A stretch of DNA of 64,000 nucleotides from Deltaproteobacteria bacterium. GTDB taxonomy: Bacteria; Myxococcota_A; UBA9160; SZUA-336. The translations under genes were made by a program, and so were the position numbers. The stretch spans positions 28,549 to 92,548 of the forward strand of contig JAJDAJ010000032.1 in the NCBI GenBank assembly GCA_029261925.1, read 5' to 3'. Shown in pieces: positions 58,043 to 64,000 of the stretch; position 1 is the first letter of the stretch; each line of letters starts with the position of its first letter. A model generated the notes under the pieces. It had not been told where the DNA came from. It did no database searches and was given only the letters and a program-made list of their open reading frames with translations.

Positions 58043-59100
58043 CAGGCCTCTCCTTCCAGCACGCAGACCAGGTTCTGCTGGAGCGCGGCGCCGCTGGCCG
58101 CGTGCGCCAGGCCGCGGCGGGCCTCGCCACCGCGAATGCGCTGCGCCAGCTCCACCACGCGCACCAGGCCGGTCGCCATCACGGGGTGTCCGCAGAGCGG
58201 GCCGCCCGAGAGGTTGATCCGGGTATCGTCGCCGAGGCCCAGTGCCTCGCGCAGCACGATCTCCTCGGGGCTGTAGCGCACGCAGAGCTCGGCGATCTCG
58301 ACCGGACCGTCGTGGACCCCTGTCCGCTCCGCGGCGATCCGCGTGGACGGCGAGCTGGTCAGGTCGCGCAGACCCGGGTGGTGCGACTCGATCCGGTGGT
58401 CGATGCCGCGGATCCACACCGGGCTCCGCGTCAGCTCCCGCGCGCGATCGCCGCGCGCGATCAGCACCGCCGCGGCGCCGTCCGAGATCGGCGGCAGGTC
58501 GTGCCGGCGCAGGGGCGCGGCGTAGTACGGCTCGGCCAGCAGCGCGTCGATGGACACGTCTTTCGCCACCTGCGCGTTCGGGTTGGACAGCGCGTCGCGC
58601 CGGCTGCGCGAGACGACCGCGGCCAGGTCGCGCTCGCTGGCCTTGCCGGCGTCGATCAGCGCGCGCGCCTGCATCCCCGCCATCGAGACCGGGTCGAGCC
58701 CGAGCGGCGCGTGGTAGTAGGGGTCGGTCTGCAGCGGGAAGATCTCGCGCGGCTTGCCCGGCGACGACTTGCCCGAGCCCGCCACCAGTGCGAGGTCGAT
58801 GTCACCGACCTGGAGGCGCACCCAGGCCTCGAAGAGCGCGAACGCTCCGTCCATCTCCAGGTGCGACTCGTACACCGGCGGCCAGGCGCCGAAGCCGTCG
58901 ACGTTCTGCACGAACGCGAACGGCAGGCCCGAGAGGTAGTCGCAGCTGCCCGCGATCGTGAAGTCGATGTCGTGCCGGTCGAGCTTCGTCTCGGCCAGGA
59001 TCTCGTTGACCAGGGTCATGATCATCGAGGGCTCGCTGTCCTCGTACGCGCGGTACGAGGGCGTCTGCGCGAGCGCGACGATGGCGATGTCTTCTGCCAT
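58042..59100 (-). CDS. Thiolase-fold protein (Ltp-like), second subunit
   Basis: A 352-residue thiolase-superfamily protein: MAEDIAIVALAQTPSYRAYE, then TIAGSCDYLSGLPF. The expected Cys position falls in YESHLEMDGAFAL and is not Cys. The late NLSGGPLCGHPVMATGLVR is a standard thiolase GHP motif. It starts in TGATG with the DUF35 gene and overlaps the next gene the same way, so the three polypeptides are made in a fixed ratio and probably form one complex. It is only distantly similar to its neighbour. Confidence 0.87.
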   Translation of the reverse strand: MAEDIAIVALAQTPSYRAYEDSEPSMIMTLVNEILAETKLDRHDIDFTIAGSCDYLSGLPFAFVQNVDGFGAWPPVYESHLEMDGAFALFEAWVRLQVGDIDLALVAGSGKSSPGKPREIFPLQTDPYYHAPLGLDPVSMAGMQARALIDAGKASERDLAAVVSRSRRDALSNPNAQVAKDVSIDALLAEPYYAAPLRRHDLPPISDGAAAVLIARGDRARELTRSPVWIRGIDHRIESHHPGLRDLTSSPSTRIAAERTGVHDGPVEIAELCVRYSPEEIVLREALGLGDDTRINLSGGPLCGHPVMATGLVRVVELAQRIRGGEARRGLAHAASGAALQQNLVCVLEGEA

Positions 59101-60089
59101 CAGTACACGTGCTCCGAGAAGGCCTCGAAGGGAAGGTCGGGCTCGCCGGTGGGCTCCCAGCGCTCGATCACCTCGGCGCCGCCCCAGCGATTGTCCATCT
59201 CGCCCAGGCTCCGCTCGGCCGGCGGCTTGAAGATGGCGCGCACGCGCAGGCCCGCGCGGAACTCGTCGATCGGGAGGGTCCGGATGTCCTGCTGCCCGAG
59301 CGGCTGGTCGGCGCCGTCGAGCAGGATCGAGGCGCGGATGTAGGGCTCGGTCTCCTTCTGACCGTAGTACTGCACCGGGCTAATGATCGTGTAGGCGACC
59401 ACGGTGCCGGTCGGCGGCAGCTCCACGTCGTGGGCCTCGGTCATGCGCACGCGCTCGATCGGGTCGTAGCCCTTCGCGGGGATGTACACCTTGCCCGAGG
59501 CGGGGCTGCGCTGGCCGATGAACTTGCCCTCGAGCAGCCCGCGCGCGTAGCGCTCGCGGTGCGGGTAGAACTCCTCGTGGAAGCTCAGCGAGATCAGGTG
59601 CTCCGTCAGCTCGACCTCGCCCTCGCCCGCGGGAATGAAGGTGTCGACCGCTCCGGCCTCGGGAACGAAGTACACGTCGGTGATCGCACTGGTGCGCTCC
59701 TCGCGCCACTGCGCGCGCACCCGCATCCCCGTCGACACGTCCTCCATCCGGGCCGCGCGGACCGCGTGCACGAGCGGCGTGTCGGCGCCGTCGAGCAGGA
59801 TCGTGGCGAAGGCGAAGGGCTCGCGGAAGGGGTGCTTCGGCGTGGGCTCGGCGATCCAGGTCCAGGCCTGGACGGTCCCCCCGGGCCCCACGTTCACCAT
59901 CTCGGGCTCGAGGCTCTCCCCCGTGTCGGGGTCGTACTCGAGCGGCGGGCAGAGCACGCGGTCGCCGCAGCGGATGCCGACCAGCCGGCCGTCGCGCAGC
60001 GCGGTCAGGAACGCGCCGATCACCGGACCGACGGTCCGCGTGTACGGGTACTCGATGGTGTACTCGGGCGCCGACAGGTGCGCGGGCAA
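59100..60089 (-). CDS. Double DUF35 (OB-fold) acyl-CoA-associated protein
   Basis: A 329-residue protein with two DUF35-like halves. The first (about 20-160) has the GIRCGDRVLCPPLEY zinc-ribbon remnant and an OB fold ending PFAFATILLDGADTPLVHAV. The second (about 185-325) repeats this with QRSPASGKVYIPAKG and PYIRASILLDGADQPLG. In the second ribbon the usual CxxC is SxxS, so it cannot bind zinc there. Such proteins partner thiolase-fold aldolases. The TTG start at 60089 has a GGAGG site 7 nt upstream. It leads the operon. Confidence 0.86.
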   Translation of the reverse strand: MPAHLSAPEYTIEYPYTRTVGPVIGAFLTALRDGRLVGIRCGDRVLCPPLEYDPDTGESLEPEMVNVGPGGTVQAWTWIAEPTPKHPFREPFAFATILLDGADTPLVHAVRAARMEDVSTGMRVRAQWREERTSAITDVYFVPEAGAVDTFIPAGEGEVELTEHLISLSFHEEFYPHRERYARGLLEGKFIGQRSPASGKVYIPAKGYDPIERVRMTEAHDVELPPTGTVVAYTIISPVQYYGQKETEPYIRASILLDGADQPLGQQDIRTLPIDEFRAGLRVRAIFKPPAERSLGEMDNRWGGAEVIERWEPTGEPDLPFEAFSEHVY

Positions 60090-60118
60090 CTCGGATCCTC
60101 CCTCGGGTCGGACGCGGG

Positions 60119-60124
60119 TATCCT
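60119..60124 (+). promoter_or_regulatory. Candidate -10 box of the second sulfotransferase gene
   Basis: TATCCT lies 25 bp before the ATG at 60150, in the 60-bp region divergent from the DUF35 gene. No clear -35. Confidence 0.3.
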
Positions 60125-60149
60125 ACCAGTGCCGGAACGGAGAACCGGG

Positions 60150-61289
60150 ATGGGCACGGAGATCGAGGGCGTGCACGAGCAGGCCAGCGCGGCGACCGGC
60201 CTGATCGACTTCGGCGACGAGGCGTACCTCGAGGGCCTGCGCGCGCTGCTGGCCTCGCTGGACGCCGACGCGCGGCTGACCGCCGCCGGCACGGAGACCG
60301 CGCGCGCGATGATCGTCGCGGCGCTCGCCGGTCGTCTGCGCTCGGAGGCCGAATGGAAGGCGCACCCCGACCACGCGCAGCAGCCCGTCGAGGCGCCGCT
60401 GGTGATCATCGGCCTGCCGCGCACCGGCACGACCGCCCTGCACCACCTGATCTCGTGCGGCCCGCAGTTCCAGGCGCTGGAGCCGTGGCTGGCCGGCGCA
60501 CCGCGGCCGCGACCGCCGCGCGAGGCCTGGCCCCGGGATCCCGACTTCCGCGCCTGCGATGCACGCCTGCGCGCCCAGTACGCGCTCAGCCCCGAGATGC
60601 GCACCATTCACTGGATGGCGGCAGACCTGCCCGATGAGTGCTGGCGCCTGCTCGACCAGAGCTTCGCGCACGCGTGCTGGCAGGCCAACTTCGAGGTTCC
60701 CGGGTACGCGCGCTGGTGGGCGGACCACGACATGCGCCCCGCGTACCGGCGCCACCGGCGCAACCTGCAGCTCATCGGGCTGGGCGCACCGGAGCGCCGC
60801 TGGCTGCTCAAGGACGCCACGCACCTGTTCGACCTGGACGCCTTCCTCGAGGTCTACCCGGACGCCCGCGTGGTCTTCACCCACCGCGACCCCGTGGAGC
60901 TGATCCCCTCGCTGTGCAGCCTGTGCTGGGCGGCACGGCGGCCGCTCAACGAGCCCGAGGACCCCGCGGCCTTCGGGCGCGCGACCCTGGAGCTCTGGGA
61001 GCGGGCCGTGCTCGGTGCGCTGGAGGTCCGCGACCGACGCGAAGGTGCCTCGTTTCACGACCTGCCCTTCGAGGCCTTCCGCGCCGATCCGCACGCCGCG
61101 ATCGCCGGCATCCACGAGCGCTTCGGGCTGCCGCTGACCGGGGACGCAGCGGCGGCGATGCGCCGCTTCGAGGCCGGGAACCCGCCCGGGAAGCTCGGCA
61201 GCCACGAGTACTCGCTCGAGCAGTGGGGACTCGATGCCGGCGAGATCCGCGAGCGCTTCGCCCCGTACACGCAGCGCTTCGACCTCTGA
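60150..61289 (+). CDS. Sulfotransferase family protein
   Basis: A 379-residue sulfotransferase-like protein, paralog of 9949-11127. The PAPS 5'-phosphosulfate loop is IIGLPRTGTTALHHL (about residue 86) and the 3'-phosphate loop is VVFTHRDPVELIPSL. The ending HEYSLEQWGLDAGEIRERF parallels the other copy. The acceptor is probably a hydroxylated lipid or sterol (inference from context). It is followed 65 bp later by a P450 on the same strand. Confidence 0.88.
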   Translation: MGTEIEGVHEQASAATGLIDFGDEAYLEGLRALLASLDADARLTAAGTETARAMIVAALAGRLRSEAEWKAHPDHAQQPVEAPLVIIGLPRTGTTALHHLISCGPQFQALEPWLAGAPRPRPPREAWPRDPDFRACDARLRAQYALSPEMRTIHWMAADLPDECWRLLDQSFAHACWQANFEVPGYARWWADHDMRPAYRRHRRNLQLIGLGAPERRWLLKDATHLFDLDAFLEVYPDARVVFTHRDPVELIPSLCSLCWAARRPLNEPEDPAAFGRATLELWERAVLGALEVRDRREGASFHDLPFEAFRADPHAAIAGIHERFGLPLTGDAAAAMRRFEAGNPPGKLGSHEYSLEQWGLDAGEIRERFAPYTQRFDL

Positions 61290-61354
61290 CCCGCGGTCCC
61301 GGGTTTGCCGCGGCGACCTCGAGCCGTCACACTCCCGGGCCTCGAGGTGAAGCC

Positions 61355-62533
61355 ATGCTCTACGACCCGTACAGCCGCGAGTTCCAGCACGACCCGTACC
61401 CGATGTACCGGCACTTCCGGGACGAGGAGCCGTGCGTCCACAGCCCGGGCATGGACTTCTACGCCCTGTTCCGCTTCGAGGACGTCTGGGAGGCCACCCT
61501 CGACTGGAAGACGTTCAGCTCGTCGCTCGGCCCGAGCCTGGAGAACCGCGGCGAGATCCCGGGCGAGGCCATGTCCATCATCGGCATGGATCCGCCGCGA
61601 CACGTGCGCCTGCGCAACCTGATCTCGAAGGGCTTCACCCCGCGGCGCATCACGCAGCTCGAGGCGGAGGTGCGCAGGATCGCAAAGCAGTACCTCGACC
61701 CGGTCGCGAGCGACGGCGGCTGCGAGCTGCAGCAGACCCTGTCGAGCAAGCTGCCCATGGACGTGATCAGCGCGCTCGTCGGCATTCCCGAGGAGGATCG
61801 CGACGCGTACCGCACCTGGGTGGACAAGGGTCTGGAGCGGGACCCGGACACGGGCCAGATCCCGCTCGAGAACCTCGAGTTCATCGGCAAGAGCCGCGAG
61901 TACGTGCAGGGCCTGCTCGAGCTGCGGCGGCGCGAGCCCTGCAACGACCTGATCAGCCTGCTGGCCGAGTCCGAGTACCCCGACCTCGACGGCGTCACCA
62001 AGCCGCTGACGGACACCGAGATCTGCGCCTTCGTCGGCCTCCTGGCCGCCGCCGGCGCCGAGACCACGACCAAGCTGCTGGGCAACTGCGCGGTCTACCT
62101 GTGGCGCAACCCCGAGCAGCGCCGGGCACTCTGGGACGATCCGTCGCTGATGGACTCCGCGATCGAGGAGATCCTGCGCTACGACGCGCCGTCGCAGTTC
62201 CAGGGCCGCGTCGCGATGCACGACACGACCTGGCACGGCGTCACGATCCCCGAAGGTGCCCGGGTCGCCCTGGTCACGGGCGCGGCGTGCCGCGACGAGC
62301 GCGTCTTCGACGATCCCGACCGGCTGGACCTGCGGCGCGACAACGACCGGCAGCTGTACTTCGGGCACGGCCAGCACGTCTGCATCGGCAAGTCACTGGC
62401 GCGCCTCGAGGCGCGGGTCGTGCTCGAGGAGATCCGCGATCGCTTCCCGGACTACGAGGTCGACGAGTCCGGGCTCACGCGGACCTACCAGGCCCACGTC
62501 CGCGGCTTCGCGACGGTCCCGGTGCGCTGGTAG
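61355..62533 (+). CDS. Cytochrome P450 monooxygenase
   Basis: A complete 392-residue bacterial P450. Its I-helix oxygen-activation site is AAAGAETTTKLLG (about residue 231), the K-helix ExxR is EEILRYDAPSQ, and the heme loop is FGHGQHVCIGKSLAR with Cys about 343. It probably hydroxylates a steroid, terpenoid or fatty chain. The ATG at 61355 gives MLYDPYSREFQHDPYPMYRHF. No ferredoxin gene is adjacent. Its 3' end overlaps the convergent SRPBCC gene by 59 bp. Confidence 0.94.
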   Translation: MLYDPYSREFQHDPYPMYRHFRDEEPCVHSPGMDFYALFRFEDVWEATLDWKTFSSSLGPSLENRGEIPGEAMSIIGMDPPRHVRLRNLISKGFTPRRITQLEAEVRRIAKQYLDPVASDGGCELQQTLSSKLPMDVISALVGIPEEDRDAYRTWVDKGLERDPDTGQIPLENLEFIGKSREYVQGLLELRRREPCNDLISLLAESEYPDLDGVTKPLTDTEICAFVGLLAAAGAETTTKLLGNCAVYLWRNPEQRRALWDDPSLMDSAIEEILRYDAPSQFQGRVAMHDTTWHGVTIPEGARVALVTGAACRDERVFDDPDRLDLRRDNDRQLYFGHGQHVCIGKSLARLEARVVLEEIRDRFPDYEVDESGLTRTYQAHVRGFATVPVRW

Positions 62534-63005
62534 CCTCGACCGCGGCCTGCTCGTAGTGGCGGGCCAGGCCCTCGGCGACCTGCCGCGCCATGCGCTGCGT
62601 GGCACGGCGCAGCACGAGGGCGTCGAGCACGCGGCCCGGAAGCCCCCAGCGCGGCGTGTACGAGAGCGCGGTGCGGATCCGGCAGGCGTCACCGGCGGGC
62701 TCGAGCGCGTACTCGAAGCTGGCCTCGGCAAACGGCGGGGGCGGCCCCTCGTCGTCGCGGTGCAGCCGGATCACGAAGCCCCGCCCCTCGTTCCAGCGCA
62801 CCACCGTCTCGTCCATCGGACCGCGATCGGTGATCACGCGGCGGCTCGCGCCGAGGCCCTCGGTGCGCTCGCTGGTCAGCTCCACGTCGGTCACGCCTGG
62901 CACGTAGTGCTTCGCGCGCTCCAGGTCGCGCAGCAGCTCCCAGGCGCGCTCCAGCGGCAGGTCGATGCCGGCCTCTCCCTTCACGGTGGTCTTGCTCGGT
63001 GACAT
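62475..63005 (-). CDS. SRPBCC-superfamily (START-like) lipid-binding protein
   Basis: A 176-residue CoxG/polyketide-cyclase-like protein: TVKGEAGIDLPLERAWELLRDLERAKHYVPGVTDVEL, then a beta-rich hydrophobic-cavity fold, and a final long helix LVLRRATQRMARQVAEGLARHYEQ. It probably binds or carries a hydrophobic ligand. The C-terminal 20 residues lie in the overlap with P450 and may be added tail. The ATG at 63005 is preceded 7 bp away by TAGAAT (63018-63013), so it may be leaderless. Confidence 0.8.
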   Translation of the reverse strand: MSPSKTTVKGEAGIDLPLERAWELLRDLERAKHYVPGVTDVELTSERTEGLGASRRVITDRGPMDETVVRWNEGRGFVIRLHRDDEGPPPPFAEASFEYALEPAGDACRIRTALSYTPRWGLPGRVLDALVLRRATQRMARQVAEGLARHYEQAAVEATSAPGPSRSRGRGPGRSA

Positions 63006-63012
63006 CGCCCCG

Positions 63013-63034
63013 ATTCTATCAAGGGCGTTATCCT
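63013..63034. promoter_or_regulatory. Back-to-back -10 boxes
   Basis: TAGAAT on the minus strand (63018-63013) for the SRPBCC gene and TATCCT on the plus strand (63029-63034) for the small monooxygenase gene are 10 bp apart. The two promoters must overlap and may compete. Confidence 0.35.
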
Positions 63035-63058
63035 GTGCCGCACCCCGGAGGTCACGCC

Positions 63059-63361
63059 GTGTACATCGCCATGAACCGCTTCCGCATCGCGCCGGGCTCC
63101 GAGGAGGTCTTCGAGAAGCTCTGGCGCGAGCGCGACTCGCAGCTGGACGACGTGCCCGGGTTCCGCGAGTTCCACCTGCTGCGCGGGCCAGGCGACGACA
63201 GCTGCACGCTGTACGCGTCGCACACGGTCTGGGCGGACCGGGCCTCCTTCGAGGCCTGGACGGAGTCCGACAGCTTCCGGCGCGCTCACGCCCAGGCCCG
63301 AGCCCCCAAGGGGACCTATCTCGGCCACCCGGAGTTCGAGGGCTTCGAGGTCGTGCTCTAG
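63059..63361 (+). CDS. Antibiotic-biosynthesis-monooxygenase (ABM) fold protein, HmoA/IsdG-like
   Basis: A 100-residue dimeric alpha-beta barrel protein: YIAMNRFRIAPGSEEVFEKLW, then FREFHLLRG and YASHTVWADRASFEAWTESDSFRRAH. The pattern matches heme-degrading HmoA-type monooxygenases and general ABM proteins; the conserved His in this group is present (AHAQ). The exact reaction is uncertain. The GTG at 63059 has a GGAGG site. Confidence 0.82.
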   Translation: MYIAMNRFRIAPGSEEVFEKLWRERDSQLDDVPGFREFHLLRGPGDDSCTLYASHTVWADRASFEAWTESDSFRRAHAQARAPKGTYLGHPEFEGFEVVL

Positions 63362-63460
63362 CAGGCTGCCGCGCGCTCCCGGGCACCGAGCAGGCGGGGG
63401 ACCGCCTGGCGCATACTCCCCGCGGAAGCCGGACCGCGGGTCCGGGGCGCAGGAGACCTC

Positions 63461-64000
63461 ATGGAGCGCATGCGCATCGAGTACAGCGGCGCCGTGATCG
63501 GCGACGAGGAGATCCGCGCGGTCGAGAAGGTGCTGCGCGAGGGCATCGCACCGGCCGCGAACGTGGCGACCTTCGAGCAGCGCTGTGCGGCGCTGCTGGG
63601 CAAGCGGCACGGCATCATGGTCAACTCCGGCAGCTCGGCGCTGATGATCGCCATGCGTCTGCTCGATCTGCCGCCCGGCAGCGAGATCGTGACCTCGGTC
63701 CTGACCTTCAGCACCGACGTGTCGAGCATCGTGCACGCCGGCTACGTGCCCGCCTTCGTGGACTGTGAGGTGGACTCGTACCAGATCGACCTGGACGCGA
63801 TCGAGCGCATGCTCGGGCCGCGGACGCGCGCGCTGCTGGTGCCCGACCTGATCGGCGGCATGCCCGACTGGGACCGCCTCGAGGCGCTCGCGCGCGAGCG
63901 CGACCTGATCCTGATCGAGGACAGCTGCGACACCCTCGGCGGGACCTTCCGCGGCCGGCCCGCCGGCGAGCGCGCGACCCTCTCGCTCACGAGCTTCTCG
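63461..64000 (+). CDS. DegT/DnrJ/EryC1/StrS aminotransferase (partial at window end)
   Basis: The first 180 residues of a PLP-dependent sugar/polyketide aminotransferase. It has the start MRIEYSGAVIGDEEIRAVEKVLREG, then GKRHGIMVNSGSSALMIAMRLL (phosphate site), LPPGSEIVTSVLTFSTDVSSIVHAGYVPAFVD, and the PLP-binding EDSCDTLGGTFRG. The catalytic Lys would lie just beyond the window. Members make amino-sugars for LPS or glycans. The ATG at 63461 has an AGGAG site; CATACT at 63411-63416 is a possible -10. Confidence 0.93.
   Translation, partial: MERMRIEYSGAVIGDEEIRAVEKVLREGIAPAANVATFEQRCAALLGKRHGIMVNSGSSALMIAMRLLDLPPGSEIVTSVLTFSTDVSSIVHAGYVPAFVDCEVDSYQIDLDAIERMLGPRTRALLVPDLIGGMPDWDRLEALARERDLILIEDSCDTLGGTFRGRPAGERATLSLTSFS

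Noticed and set aside
1..64000. tRNA, rRNA, CRISPR array, insertion sequences, prophage
   Set aside because: No cloverleaf, no repeated 25-40 bp spacer array, no transposase or integrase motifs were seen.

Overview
The window is 64 kb of very GC-rich (about 70% or more by eye), almost fully coding bacterial chromosome. About 58 protein genes are packed with 1-4 bp overlaps and often start at GTG or TTG. I see no tRNA, rRNA, CRISPR array, insertion sequence or phage gene. The mix of DksA-family regulator, zinc-free ribosomal proteins, F420-type luciferase-like oxidoreductases, many acyl-CoA enzymes, wax-ester synthase paralogs, and secreted thrombospondin-3/dockerin-type protein suggests an uncultured high-GC lineage of the former deltaproteobacteria (Myxococcota or Candidatus Binatota type). 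An actinobacterium is less likely because of DksA. This placement is inference only.

Layout. 1-7232: acyl-CoA metabolism (carboxyltransferase, amidohydrolase, acyl-CoA ligase, CaiB/BaiF CoA-transferase, enoyl-CoA hydratase). 7239-7983: a decayed cytochrome P450. 7980-9922: a cluster of cysteine-poor ribosomal proteins (S18 and L31 leftward, S14 rightward from a shared promoter palindrome), followed by a DksA-like protein with a histone-H1-like tail and a degenerate zinc finger. 9949-12523: sulfotransferase and membrane-anchored hydrolase. 12595-22301: neutral-lipid/phospholipid island with a HAD-PlsC fusion, four WS/DGAT paralogs (one lacking all catalytic motifs), a patatin lipase and an OlsB/hemolysin-type acyltransferase. 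22437-28387: VOC protein, two acyl-CoA ligases and an MMPL/RND exporter. 28487-32764: F420-type oxidoreductase, a coupled L-/D-2-hydroxyacid enzyme pair, and a second amidohydrolase.

32920-36901 is a compact phenylalanine/tyrosine catabolic operon (phhA-hppD-hmgA-fahA). 36981-40190 holds two secreted proteins; the larger is a Cys-rich 821-residue protein with an HExxH motif, a thrombospondin-3 calcium repeat and a C-terminal dockerin-like duplication. A perfect 15-bp hairpin follows it. 40292-48871 returns to acyl-CoA chemistry: an APH-like kinase, two operons that each pair a short and a long acyl-CoA dehydrogenase, MaoC, VOC and a second CaiB/BaiF. 48868-56817 holds an AIG2-like protein, ribosomal L28, another enoyl-CoA hydratase, an ankyrin protein with an unknown partner, a sugar-isomerase/F420-oxidoreductase pair, an SDR, an EthD-like protein, a hydrolase and a TPR protein. 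56891-60089 is a three-gene operon of two Cys-less thiolase-fold proteins and a double DUF35 protein, like the aldolase complexes of steroid side-chain degradation. 60150-64000 has a sulfotransferase, an intact P450, a SRPBCC protein, a small monooxygenase and the start of a DegT-type aminotransferase.

Taken together, acyl-CoA ligases, CoA-transferases, paired acyl-CoA dehydrogenases, hydratases, SDR, Ltp/DUF35 and P450 suggest activation and side-chain shortening of bulky lipids (steroid, terpenoid or branched fatty acids). The WS/DGAT-patatin island would store and mobilise acyl chains. Several genes have a TANNCT-like -10 box only 7-10 nt before the start codon, which suggests that leaderless transcription is common here.
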